A DNA stretch of 64,000 nucleotides from Amborella trichopoda (taxonomy: Eukaryota; Streptophyta; Magnoliopsida; Amborellales; Amborellaceae). This document shows, piece by piece, positions 45,060 through 56,050 of this stretch. A program made the translations under genes and the position numbers. Numbering within the stretch: position 1 is the first letter of the stretch; each line of letters begins with the position of its first letter. The DNA lies in the NCBI RefSeq assembly GCF_000471905.2, contig NW_006494931.1, forward strand, positions 7,739,202-7,803,201, written 5' to 3'. Under the pieces are notes generated by a model, which searched no databases, was not told where the DNA came from, and worked only from the letters and a program-made list of their open reading frames with translations.

Positions 45060-46235
45060 TGTTTTAAGGTCACGCCTCCTAGACCTGGGCAAAGCCGTTT
45101 AACATCATGTGGCCAAGACGCGCACTATGGTTTAAGGTCATAGTGCATGGACCATGTTTATGCAGTTTTAGGTCATGCAACTTGAACCATGCAGTTTAAG
45201 GTTGTGTAACTAGACCTCTACTATAGTTTAAGGTCATATAGTTTGGATCATGGCTATGTAGTTGAGGGTCATGCTGCATGGACCGAATACAAATCACCAT
45301 GTCAGTAGGCTGCATGCGGGGTAGGTATGTGGATAGCAATCTGACACCCTGGGGATAAAGATAGTTAAGGCTATACACATGTGAAGAGATGTAGATGAAG
45401 GTGGTGACCCTACGAGGAGTAGTAAACAGGAGAGACTTCACTGGGGATTTGGAGGGTCAATGTGACTCCATAGGGATAATGAATATCGGTGTGCATGGAA
45501 CCCTGACATGCCAGAGCATAGATAAACCCCACTGTGGGTTGAAGGGGTAAGAATGTCCTTAACACTCTAGAGATGATGGGGTGAGTATGACCCTAACATA
45601 CATCTAACTCCACTGGGGGTCAGTTGGAGTCATATGTATCGACTATTTGTCGCACTGTGTGTTACAATTTTAGGGCCTTGTAGCTCGAACCATGGCTATG
45701 CAGTTTAAAGTCATACAACTAGGACCATGCAGTTTGTGGTCATGCAACTAAACCTCTGCTACAGTTTAGGGTCTTGTAGTTTGGACCATGGTGTTAAGCC
45801 TGTTATCGTCGTGCGGCCAGAACATGCACTATGATTTAAGGTCACACATCTGGACCATGGCCGTAAGTCTAAAGTCATTTGATAAGGACTTTGCAGTTTA
45901 AGGTCGTGCGACTAGACCTCCGCTATATTTTTAGGTCATATAGTTCGAACCATGGTCATACAGTTTTGAGTTATGTGATAAGAACTTTGTAGTTTAAGGT
46001 CGTGCAACTCGACCTCTGCTATAGTTTAAGGTCATATAATTCGGACCATGGTCATACAGTTTTGAGTCATGTGACAAGGACTTTGGCTGTGCAGTTTAGG
46101 GTCATGCAACATGGATCATGGCAGTGCAGTTTAAGGTCATGCAACACGAACCGTGGCAGTGCAGTTTAAATTCATGTAGCACGGACCGTGGCAATGCAGT
46201 TTAAAGTCATGCAGCACGGACTGTGGTGGTAGCGG
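45060..46235. repeat. minisatellite with embedded PBS-like series (B)
   Basis: GCAGTTTAAGGTCATGCAAC and GACCATGG half-units at 45100-45280 and 45650-46225. Between them (45340-45640) are PBS-like motifs on the plus strand, the best being GACTTCACTGGGGATT (from 45434) and ACTCCACTGGGGG (45607-45619), against the PBS core GACTCCACTGGGGAC. Confidence 0.75.
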
Positions 46236-46389
46236 TGAGGGGATGTGACTCCATGGGGGAATATAGTCGTCACCGGAGACTGGGCTCCCTAAGGAGTGAG
46301 ATTGTGATGCAGGGAATGAAGTTCCTGAGGATGGGAGATGATGGTCTAAAGGGAAGTGCCAAGGCCTATGCGTGACACTAACTATGGAG

Positions 46390-46660
46390 TGGCACATTCA
46401 TCAATAAGCCCAGGTGATGTGTTAAGTCCCTTGATGAAGCACACGGGAGTAGCCCTTGACGTTCCATGCAGTGGTGATCTGTAGATGAGACACATGGCAA
46501 TGACCCCTAGACACCACGCCCGACGATAATCTCTGGACGAGATGTGTGGCGATAGTCCCTAGTCGAGGCGCTCGATAAAAGTCTTGATGGGGCACGTGGC
46601 ACTAGCCTGCTGATGAGGCACGCGACGCAAGTCTTGAAGAGACGCGTGGCGATGATGCTT
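46390..46660. repeat. CGATGATCCCTTGATGAGGC-type array (B)
   Basis: Degenerate units with GGCGATAGTCCCTAG and GATGAGGCACGCG, equivalent to the split array of C (40480-40656 and 58642-58720). It lies just upstream of the antisense TATA box. Confidence 0.6.
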
Positions 46661-46759
46661 CGGGTCTCAGGCTTGGCCCACCCTGACTTAGTCGCCATCA
46701 AGAGCTGGGGATCGAAGCGTCATTCCATGTTTATTGGGGGCATTTCACGGTACTGCGGG

Positions 46760-46769
46760 GTATAAAAAG
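46760..46769 (+). promoter_or_regulatory. antisense TATA box (B)
   Basis: GTATAAAAAG in the context CGGGGTATAAAAAGGGGAG, antisense to B. The following 400 bp (CTTTTTGGCGAGGGTTTTCC and so on) are closely similar to C downstream of 58818. In B the gene it would drive is missing. Confidence 0.6.
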
Positions 46770-47870
46770 GGGAGAAAACCCAGTTTACTGTTTTACCCAA
46801 GGGTAAAACAGTAGAAAGCTTTTTAGAGAGAGAGCCAAAGCTTTTTGGCGAGGGTTTTCCAGCAAACACTTCCCGGCCAAAACTTGTAGAGGCAGGTCCT
46901 TCAAGATTTTTTTGGCAAGCTTCAAGAGGCGCGAAGCTTCGCAGCATGATTGCAAAGAATTTTTCGCAAGTGTTGTGCTTTTTGAGCAAGGAAGAGGGTC
47001 TCCCGAGGCCTTAGCAGAATTTGCAGAGGTACCCTACTGGGGTTCGAGTGCTGCTCAGGTCATTCGGCTGTTGTAGTGGAGGTCGCAGAGAGTTCAGAGG
47101 GCTTTGTTAGCTCTTTGGTTGTTGGAGGAGAAGGAGATGGGGCTGCATTGAGTTCACCGAAAACTTAACGAAATTCCGGTGAGCATTGGTGAACTGCTGA
47201 AGTGGGAAACTAGGGAGAAGGGCAATCCACAGGGTCACAGGGACTTAGGGGAGCTTTTTCCAGGGACTTTTGGTGGTTTATGCTAACTCCAGCAACGAGC
47301 AAAAGGTGGGAAGGATTTTCTCGATGGGCGGGAGTGAATTCGCAGTGGTCAGAGGTGTGTTTCCGGCAAAACCCAAAGGATTGCGGAGAAGGCCAGAGGT
47401 CGCAGGAAGGTGGACCGTCAATGACGGGTGACTATTGGTGGAACCAAACAGGCGTCAATGCCCCCTGGAAATTGGGAAGTGGGGTGCTCCAAAGTCACGC
47501 ATTCTATTTACTCACATGCAGTGCCACCTTCGCACATCCCCGGGTAACACATGGCGATAGCCACGCTTGGGGGCATGAGGCTCACGGTGATAGTCCCACG
47601 CGGCGTTAACCTGCCCGGGGTGATGATAGGATGTAGCATTGTGTTGCGCACGGTGATGACCTCGGACGGCGATGTCTTGCGAGGGTCAAGAGTGATGGTA
47701 AACGGGGAGGCCTTGCCGTCACAGAGTGTTGAAAGCCAAGTCCTCCAACACAACCGTGAAGTCCCTATTGTTCTATGGAAGGGCATCCACTATGAACAGG
47801 GTATGCTCTCCATCATAGGATAGTTCCTTGCTAAAGAAGTCTGCCTTGTATGTTTGATATACTCTTCAGA
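46770..47870 (+). other. antisense leader without its ORF (B)
   Basis: Matches the C leader (58826-59500) up to about 47500. It then differs, and no equivalent of the C ORF is present. A short plus-strand stretch at about 47710-47815 (VESQVLQHNREVPIVLWKG) loosely recalls the end of a chromovirus-type integrase; this is weak. Other frames here are not credible genes. Confidence 0.45.
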
Positions 47871-48294
47871 TGAATTGAAGCTTACTCGAAAGTTGTTGGC
47901 TTTTTCTCTTGGCCTATAACCATTCTCCTTGGCGGGACAGAGGCTAACTTCTCCAAGTGGTTTTGCCACTTCTTCATGGGGCAGGCATTTCTTTGGTGGG
48001 TTTGCTTCTTCAGTATGAGGAGGGTGTTTCTCTTAGCTTGTAATTGTCCTCTTATCCTTAGATGCGAGAGCAACGCCGCTGGCTTTGGTTTGTAACCGTC
48101 CTCTTATCCTCAGATGAAAGAGCTTTGTAACTTCCTTGACAATGGGCCTTTCATTGTAACTTGCAACTTTTTCTAATGCAATAAAAGAAATGATCTTCCT
48201 TTGAGTTGGCTTGATGTTTCCCACCTTCATTTCTATCTTTTTATTGCACACACCACACTTTATTGCCACGTTAGGGATAATACTTCTTTAAATA
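47871..48294 (-). other. B non-coding region 3' of pol
   Basis: Follows the pol stop. It holds a near-direct repeat with TGTCCTCTTATCCTTAGATG at about 48047 and again near 48098. No gene seen. Confidence 0.5.
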
Positions 48295-49420
48295 TCATCC
48301 GTTGATAGGGGGCATCGCCTGTTCTCCATCAGATTTCGTCAGTATATAGGCCCCACTTGGTGTAACCTTCTTGATTACAAATGGACCCTCCCATTTAGGC
48401 TCAAACTTTCCTTTACGACGCACATGCATGATGATCGGTCTCTTGACTACTAGGACTAGGTCCCCATGAGCGAATGAACAAACCTTGATAGACTTGTCAA
48501 AGGCCCTCTTCATTCTTCCTTGATTGAGCTCGAGGTTCTATTGGGCCTCTAGTCTCTTTTCATTACGGGCATCCAGATTTTTGTAGCGAAGCCTGACCCT
48601 CTTGTCCTCAGTTAGTCCCTGATGCATAGCAACATGGAGTGAGGGTATGTGAATTTCAAGGGGTAGGAGCGCCTCACCCCCATAGACCAGGGAATAAGGG
48701 GTGGAATTTGTAGCATTGCGAGTGGTAGTGTGATAGGACCACAGAACCTCATGCAACTTCTCGTGCCAGTTCTTCTTTGACTTTGACACCGACTTTGGAG
48801 CACCTTGTACAACGTCTTGCCATTGGCTTGAGGGTAGTATATAGTCAAGTACTTTCAATTCAAACCTGGTTGACTTGGCGATCCACATGCTGGCTCCTAA
48901 ACTGAGGGCCATTATCAGAAATTATTCGGTCTGGGACCCCGAACCGATAGATGATGTGGTGCCACATGAAGTAAGCCACAGAGGTCCTTGGAACCTGTCT
49001 GATAGGGATGCCTCAGCCCATTTGGAAAAGTAGTAAGTCGCCGCTAGGATCAAGGCATGACCCAAAGCAGAAGGAGGGTCGATGGGTCCTACAATGTCCA
49101 TGACCCACTAGGATGTTGTCATTCTAAGATGGAGAGGCTCTGGGGGCTGATGAATGAGACTTGAATGAATTTGGCACACCTGACATCTTTTGGCATACTT
49201 TTGGGCATGAGCTACCATGGAAGACCAGTAATAGTCGAGTCTGCGTATGCGCTCGTAGAGCTTAGGAAGGACCTGTGCAGCCTGTAGATGCCCGAGTGTA
49301 CTTCTTCGGGTACTTTGCTTGCCTCTTGTGCATCGACGCATATGAGGAGGATTTCGTCAAATGACCGATGAAAGAGGAGATCCCATCGAGAAGGGTCTAC
49401 TTGGTGGACATCCGTCATAC
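48295..49420 (-). pseudogene. INT: integrase (B)
   Basis: Integrase inserts the cDNA into host DNA. The N-terminal zinc-binding region has PEEVHSGIY, then YYWSSM and KYAKRCQVCQ (about 49130-49350), with a frameshift between them. The catalytic core has WVMDIVGPI (first Asp, about 49100) and RIISDNGPQF (second Asp, about 48914). YYPQANGKTLYKVL (about 48800-48840) is where the third catalytic residue, Glu, should be; the few residues that normally include it are absent. A further frameshift precedes NWHEKLHEVLWSYHTTTRN. The C-terminal part is well kept (GDLVLVVKRPI, FEPKWEGPFVIKKVTPSGAY, INGRYLKKYYP), with one TAG near 48537. No chromodomain is seen, as expected outside chromoviruses. Confidence 0.85.
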
Positions 49421-49539
49421 GCCATTGCGTTCCGCCTTATCTTGAGGCAACCTCTCATGTTTTATAAAGTCCATGATAGGCTTCCTCCAATCTTCTACTT
49501 ATTCAACCTCTGCACACATCGGGTCGAAGAATCCAGGCT

Positions 49540-50150
49540 CCTGCTCCCTAACCTTGGACTCTTTTCCTTGAAAAAATTTCCTGCTCTATCTTGATGACAT
49601 CCCTATCCATGAGAAGTGCCCCGAATGGGTAAGGTAGACACTCAGGAAAGACATCCCTTGCATCGTCTACGTCAACTTCGATTCTCAAGTCGACGTGTCT
49701 CCATTCGGTTAACCAAACTAGAATATGCCCCATTGAAGACAATTGGATGGTGGCACTAAGCTTTGAGAGCACATTAGCCTGAGAGTTTAGCCTTCTAGGG
49801 ATATGACTCAGGGAGACGTCATCAAACTGGTCCATGTAAGTTTTGGCTCTGTCATGATAAGGCTTGAGAGTATCCTTCCTTACGTCATAAATCCCCTTTA
49901 GCTTCCGGATGACCAGCTTAGAGTCACCGAAGATATTTAGCTGCTCTAAGTCGAGCTCCTAGGTGATCTCCAGTCCGATTATGAGGGCTTGATACTCGGC
50001 TTCATTATGAGAAAACGCCTCTGCAAGTGAGAAGGATAGAGGGATTATTCCTCCATTAAGACTCAAGAACACAACTCCAGTGCCCCCTCTATCAGATTGG
50101 AATGCTCTATCACAGTACATCTTCCACGATCGAGTTAGCGCCGCACAACA
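49540..50150 (-). pseudogene. aRH: archaeal-like RNase H (B)
   Basis: A second RNase H downstream of the usual one is the hallmark of the Tat lineage. SWKMYCDRAFQSDRGGTGVV carries the first Asp. SHNEAEYQALIIGLEIT carries the Glu. A TAG stop then falls at about 49960, followed by NIFGDSKLVIRKLKG with the next Asp, and RRLNSQANVLSKL, where the usual final Asp of this domain reads Asn. Reading from about 50150 down to 49740 the frame is otherwise well preserved. It sits between the RNase H (ends about 50240) and integrase. Confidence 0.8.
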
Positions 50151-50239
50151 AACTTCTGGAAGATCGCTTGACAGGGGAGATTTTGCAGGGACTGGGTGAG
50201 CCGCAAGGAAGTGTGCTAGGGCTTGACCCTTAACTACCT

Positions 50240-50630
50240 TTTGTGGTACGTATGTGATGTCGAACTCCATCAGCAATAGTGCCCACTAGTCCAAACATCT
50301 TGACAAGCATGGCTGGGTCATAAGGAACTTGACCAAGTTTTCCCTAGAGATTAACTTGACCTCGCGGCAGAGCAATTAATGACGGAGCTTCTATATTGCA
50401 AAGATCAAGGCTAAGCACATTTTTTCGATGGGAGGGTAATTCTTCTTGGCCCCTTGCATTCTGCGGCTGAGATAATAGAGCGTTGTCTCTGTCCCTCCAC
50501 CATTATTTTGCTCCACGAGTGCCCCGAGTGACTCATCGAGGACGGTCACGTATAGGATGAGAGGCCTTCCTAACACTGGCATAGAGAGTACTGGAGGATT
50601 CAACATGTACTACTTGATGTCCTCGAGCAC
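50240..50630 (-). pseudogene. RH: RNase H (B)
   Basis: RNase H removes genomic RNA from the RNA/DNA hybrid. PLILYVTVLDESLGALVEQN, then TTLYYLSRRMQGAKKNYPPI and EKMCLALIFAI (50391-50570). A TAA stop near 50377 and degraded codons precede EFDITYVPQKVVKGQALAHF (about 50200-50270). In the last motif the usual catalytic Asp of GQALADFL-type sequences is His here, so the domain is probably inactive. Confidence 0.8.
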
Positions 50631-51753
50631 AGCTTGACACGCTTCATCCCATATGAAGGGAGTGTCCTTCTTTAGGAAGTGTGAAAAGGGTCTACATCGC
50701 CCTGAAAGGTTCAAAATGAACCTCTGAATGTAGGCAAGTTGTCCTTGGAGAGACCGCAGTTCATGGAGGGATGTAGGCGATGGAATGTCCTGAATTGCCT
50801 TCATTTTGACTGGCTCGATCTCCAGCCCACGGTATCTCACGATAAACTTAAGAATTTTCCTAAGTGTACGCTGAAGGCGCATTTCAAGGAGTTCATCTTG
50901 AGCTGGTGATGCCGCAACTGCTCAAACACCTTTTTAAGGTCTTTCACGTGAGTGGATTTTGTTTTAGACTTTACCACCAACTCATCCACATAGCACTTGA
51001 CCTCCTTGTGAATCATGTCCTTGAAGATTGTTGTCATGGCTCGCTGGTACGTGGTGTCAGGATTCTTTAGCCCAAACAGCATCACAGTGTAGCAAAAGAC
51101 ACCATTTGGAGTCAAGAATGCACTGGCCTCCTCATCTTCTAGTGCCATCCTGATTTGTTGTAACCAGAATAACCGCCCATAAAGGAGAAGATTTGGCAAT
51201 AGGCTGTGGAGTCAACCAGCATCTCGGTGAATGGCAGGGGGATATCGTCCTTGGGATAAGCAGTGTTCAAGTCATGAAAGTCGATGCAGACCTTGATTTG
51301 GCAATTCTTCTTCTTGACTGGGACGACATTTTCTAGCCATCTTGGGTATTTGACTTCACGTATGAATCCAACTTTCTTAAGCTTGTTCACCTCAGCGTCG
51401 ATCTGCATCTCGAGGTCGGGCCTAAACCTTATTGATTTATGCTTCATGGGTTTGATGGTTGGATCAATACCGAGGTGATGGACAGCAATCTGGGGATCTA
51501 GACCGGGCATCTCATGATAATGCTAGGCGAAGATGTCCCAATTTGCTTGAAGGAGGGAGATATAGATTTCTTTCTCTTCCGGGGACATCTTTGTTGAGAT
51601 GAAGGTTGGCCTTGGGTTGGCCTCATCCCCTAAGTTGATCTCTTCAAGCTCATCAGTCGTAGCCTGCCCGCCCTCTTCCCACTCTTCGGTAACTTCTTGG
51701 AGTTCCTCGTCGGGGGACTTGCAAGGGTTTTCTTTGATCTCGAATGTGGCCAC
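50631..51753 (-). pseudogene. RT: reverse transcriptase (B)
   Basis: Copies element RNA into cDNA. It starts in an acidic N-terminal stretch ending MSPEEKEIYISLLQANWDIF (51523-51753), then MPGLDPQIAVHHLGIDPTIK, RWLENVVPVKKKN and VCIDFHDLNTAYPKDDIPLP. Motif A reads FSFMGGYSGYN: the catalytic Asp position is Gly (codon at 51175-51177). After a frameshift come VFCYTVMLFGLKNPDTTYQR and motif C, CYVDELVVKS, where the second Asp of YVDD is Glu (codon at 50981-50983). The thumb/connection region continues as GLEIEPVKMKAIQDIPSP and LRSLQGQLAYIQRFI. Both catalytic motifs are altered. Confidence 0.9.
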
Positions 51754-51769
51754 TCATGATCCTGACATA

Positions 51770-52320
51770 TCGTCCCCTAGGAGGGGCACAACGGGGGAGA
51801 GGACTGGTCTCTGGCTAGTCCAAGCGATGGAAGAGTCAGCTTCAAGCGGGGGGTCCATGACCTCATGATTAGGCTCACTCGATACTTGTTCCGAGCTGGG
51901 TGATGCCTCATGTACTTGGATCATGTTATAGGCCTCGTGAGAGCAGAAGCTCGAAGGTGGTTCGTTTTGGCCCTTCTTGTCAAGGCATCGACAGCGGTCG
52001 AGAATCCTGCCGCTTGGACCATTATTTCTCTGAGGCGTTCTTCCTGCGGCATGGTGAGGCTGGTGCCTCCGAACTCTTTGTTTAGAGTGTCAAAATATGG
52101 GCATCACTGAGTGGTACCTACAGAAGGAATAGAGGAGGGGGAAGGAGAAGAAGCATTAGAATGTTCGGGGGAGCTTTTTACGTTGTCAATGGAATTGCAG
52201 GGGGTATTTAAGGTCATGCCCCGGCTTTGACCATTGTTGGGTGCTTTTAATGTCGTCACCCATTTTAGCCGACTTCTAAGGTATTGATAACTCAGGGCCA
52301 TCCGCCTGATTGGATGATAA
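51770..52320 (-). pseudogene. gag-pol linker without protease (B)
   Basis: Contains the conserved island TLNKEFGGTSLTMPQEERLR, then IMVQAAGF (about 52000-52090), as in A1, A2 and C. A mildly acidic frame follows (IQVHEASPSSEQVSSEPNHE, about 51860-51930), then a stop just before the RT N-terminus. The DGGS-type protease strand that lies after this island in A1, A2 and C is not found here. Confidence 0.6.
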
Positions 52321-52612
52321 GATGAGGCGAGCAGTACCTAGGATGAAGTCCCACATGGTCGGCAGTGGAGGAAGGGGCTTGAGGAATTCTTCCTCGACTA
52401 TTGGATGAGGAAGATGATTCCTTTGGTGGGCTAACCTAGGTGCTCATCGTCTCCTTCGGGATCCATGAGGGGGTGTTTCGACCACCCTATCAGGTTGGTG
52501 AGTGGCCCTAGCTTGGTAGACTGCCTCACGTTTCATGGATTTGAGCGCACTTCGCCCATGGTAAACTTCGTAGGGCTGAGTGGTCGAGGGCTTTAAAAGG
52601 TCCAGTGCATGC

Positions 52613-55039
52613 TCATGAGGGGCTTGTAGTGGGGCCTCCTCTTGAACGGGAGTGAGGGCTTGGATGCGTTCTGAGAGAACTGCACAGATGATGTGGCCTT
52701 ACTGGACTTTCTCCGTGATGATGGCCTCGAACCCAGTTCACTCCTTTAGTTCGTGACCCCACACTTGGTGATAGGGGCACCAAGCTTTTCCATGCCCCGG
52801 GCAAGACGCTTAGGCTATCTGGCTGACTTGGGGGATACAAGACCCTACTAGAGCATTTCCTCAAAGAGGGTCTATAAAGGGTCTTTCTGAGTATTTTGCT
52901 GGGCTTGCACCAAGGGGTCTTCTTGCACAGGCAGAAGAGGGACCTGAAGGTGTCATGCTTGGTTGCCCTGAACCTCTTGACATTGCTGCATCTTTTCTGC
53001 CAAGAGTTTATTGAAGCCAATGCACTAGCTGATGTCATGACCTTGTATCTGGTGGTACATGCACTAGAGGTTCTCGATCCCTGGAGGCAGGAACTTGGGC
53101 TGCCTTGTCGGCTTTCGGGTGGGGATCCCTTCTTAAAGATTATAGAGAAAAATGCACAAAAGATAGCGGGTTCTGCGTCATCCTCTTGGATCGTGACTAT
53201 GTGAGATTCCTCTGCTGCCCCGAATGCCTTTTTCAACTCTTTGAGCTTTATCTGGCCCTTGTTATTAAGGGCTTTGATAGTGTCGTTGAGCTTGTAATAG
53301 TCGTAAGTGGGGTGGGCTACTCTCCTATGATAGGCGCAGTACTTCTCATTCGACTCTTGCCCCAGCGACTGTACAGTGGTGACCTTTGGCAGTTGGATCA
53401 CGTTCTGTTCAAACAGCAAATGGAGCAGTGCAGGGGTTCACCCATGTCAAAGGGGTAAAACATATTCTGGTGCTAGGTCCAGTAGTCATTCTACTTACTG
53501 TTTTTAGGAGGCGGGACCACATTGTAGGGCTGTTAATTGCCATCGATCTGAGGCCTCTGTGCTTTAGAGTGGTCGAGAGTTTGGGGAGCCACATCTTTTG
53601 TGTCAGTAACGATGACGGCCATGCTGATCACTGCCTTTTGATTGCCTTGACTGCTGAAGCGAGAGTTTGAGTCGGAGGATTACTGACGAGGGTTGTCGTG
53701 GTGCTTGAACAATCCCTCGATACAAACTGCCTTAGAGATGAGCTCTGACATGGAGGGTGGATTGGATGCCTCGACATGTCGGGCGATCTTGGGAAGCATG
53801 TTTCATATGCAAGTCTAGACTGCTTCCTTCTCGGTCTTGGGAGTGGCGTGAATGTCGTCAACTCTCTCCATCAGGTGATGAACTTGTCAACTGGCTCTCC
53901 AGGGTCTTGCATCAAGGTGAGGAGCTCGATGGTTTCCACGTTCCTTTGGACTTCGTAGAAGCACTTCATTTCTTGCCAAATGTGCATCGAGTTTGGTGGC
54001 AGCCGAGCATACAATTGGAAGGCTGGTCCTTCAAGAGTCTCGACAAACTGACAGAGGAGGAGACGTCCATTAGTTACTGTCTCCCGGTAGGCCGCTTGGA
54101 AGTGAGCCGTATGCTAGTGAGGAGACGTGGTACCATTGAACAGGGGGAGTTTCCCTTTTTTATAGTTCTGGGGAAAAGACACCTGGTCGATGTACGAAGG
54201 ATAGGGATTTTAGTAGAGTGGCGTCTCCTACATGCTCGAGACCTTGTTCTTGAGGGTATGGGCCACCATAGCATCTATGCCGATTTGGGAGACCCTACGA
54301 GAAGAGGAGCTATATTGGGAGACCGGAGGGAGAGTTTTCCTAAGAGTTGTGTCCTCACCGGTGGGGGAATCAAACGAAGAAGGGACCTGGAGGCCACTAG
54401 GCACTCCATCTTTCCGAGGATGGCTTGCATCATTTCCTCGAACATGTCCATTCGCTCCTCGAGAGTGCTGTTAGAGTCACTGATTATCATGAAACTGACC
54501 GTTTCTTCTGGGAGGTCAGATTCAGGTGATGCAGTGAACTACCGAGGCTGGCGGGTCGTGTGTGGCAAGTCACTCTGGAGGGGCTCAGCTTGCCCCTACT
54601 AGCCTCAAGCTTTGCATGCCAATCTTGTGAGGACCGGTTCTTGACGATATTGGGATCGTGACTTCTGAGTGGTGATCACCGAATAGTATTCCTGGACTTG
54701 CTCAGATCCCAGAGGTTGAAGAGGGAAGAATGGATTACAAGGCAGGAGATCCTCAGGGGTGGTGACCTCGACTATCTTGGAGGTTTCCCTGCTCAGGATC
54801 TGCAAGCCTCTTTTCTGCTTGATCCTGAGGCAGCTGTGGACCTCAATCCAAAACCAAGACTGAGACCTGGACTTCCCCATTTTCTTCGAACAGGAAAGGG
54901 CCATATCTATGAGCTGGAGCAGGGAGTGGAGCCCAAGGGTGGAGGGCAGCTTGGGTTCTTGTCTTGGAGGCTGGAGGCCTCTATCCGACATCAAGTCTTT
55001 GTGAGGCTCGGGTGTTCGGTTGACCCGGGGCTGGCTCAA
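52613..55039 (-). pseudogene. gag: gag (B)
   Basis: The N-terminal block TSKIVEVTTPEDLLPCNPFF (about 54710-54790) matches A1 and A2. A DMFEEMMQAILGKMECL segment follows (about 54410-54460). The capsid region at 53720-54200 is scattered over frames, so the A2-like capsid pattern is recognisable only in pieces. Next is KYCAYHRRVAHPTYDYYKLN, a Cys/His segment (about 53280-53340), and FGAAEESHIVTIQEDDAEPA (about 53180). The tail after about 53130 is frameshifted and decayed. Long plus-strand open frames over 53757-54602 and 53105-53458 are shadows of this gene. Confidence 0.7.
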
Positions 55040-55450
55040 GATGGTACTCTTAGAGAAGACCTTTGAGTATCAGGGCTCAAGGTTCTTTCCTGGCATTGGG
55101 AAGCGGCAAAAGAAGAAGCTGGTTCGTGACTCCTCCTGAGTCCGGATCCGAGAGGGACCAGCAATGATGGTACATGTGCACATTTAAGGTTAGCCATCCG
55201 GGTGACTTGAGGGTCAGCCCGGGCGCGATCAATGGGTTAGACTTGAGGAAGTCGAGACCCACGAGCTTGTGTTTGTGAGGGATGAGGCGGGAGCTTGTCT
55301 CTCATAAGGTGAAGCTGTGTGTGCCAAGAGGGAAGACAAACGGTCGACCCTCCTATGCTTGAGGTGGCATTGAGCTAGCGCTGCCTGTGGAAAGTGAATG
55401 CATGGCACATGTAGGGTTCAGCCTGAGAAGGCCTGGCCTTGGATGCGTGC

Positions 55451-55999
55451 TCAAGGCAACATGAGGGTTGCCCTAAGGTGTGGCTCGAGTGGATAGACCA
55501 CGAGCCTTTGACTGTGTACGAAGGGTGAAGACCTCAGGACCTCCGCCCTAAGTGTGGAGGCTCGGACTAGTGAAGGAGCGCAGGGAGTTGCCTTGCAGAG
55601 AACCTCAGGACTGACGGTAGTTTGCTTGCCTTTCGTAGGGATAGACAGGGAAACCTTCCGGCGTACCGTAACGGTATGACGAGCAGGAGATTTGCCAGTA
55701 GCAGATTGCATGGCAGCAGGAGTGCTACCATGCAAGGGGCCTTGGTGGAGAGTCCACCAAGGTGAGAAAGCAGGGAGGCAGGGACCTTTAAGTCCCCTCT
55801 TGCACCGATCCAGGTGAGAACCTGGGAGATGGATCGTGAGTCCTGAATTAAAAGGAGAGTAGGGAAGGAGGTTTGAGCAACTCGCTACCCTAAGACAGCC
55901 ACAAGTGCAGGGATAAGGAAGTCCCCGACCCTGATGAATGACTTGAGCAACCCAGGTGCCATAGAAATAGGTGCGGAAAGTAAAAAGGAAATTGCTCAA
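55451..55999 (-). pseudogene. extra ORF (ORF1-like), B
   Basis: About 182 codons between the PBS and gag. The middle part (ATGKSPARHTVTVRRKVSLS, then KGKQTTVSPEVLCKATPCAP) aligns with the A1 and A2 frames at 7524 and 23127. The N-terminal third does not. I recognise no domain. Its position fits ORF1 of Tat/Ogre elements. Confidence 0.4.
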
Positions 56000-56030
56000 A
56001 CAAGAGAGAACCGTCTAAGGGGTAAAAATG

Positions 56031-56048
56031 CCTAAGTGGAGTCGCCAA
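56031..56048 (-). other. primer-binding site of B
   Basis: The minus strand reads TTGGCGACTCCACTTAGG, 2 nt after the LTR end CACCTGATCA. It agrees with the A sites up to GACTCCACT and then diverges (TTAGG instead of GGGGA), so it has probably decayed. Confidence 0.7.
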
Positions 56049-56050
56049 GC

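Noticed and set aside
47280..47823. Plus-strand frames after the B antisense TATA box as intact cargo
   Set aside because: They are short, mutually overlapping and have no counterpart in C's cargo ORF; treated as leader and debris.
53757..54602. 281-codon plus-strand open frame
   Set aside because: It is the complementary-strand shadow of B gag; minus-strand gag segments and their neighbours explain the region.
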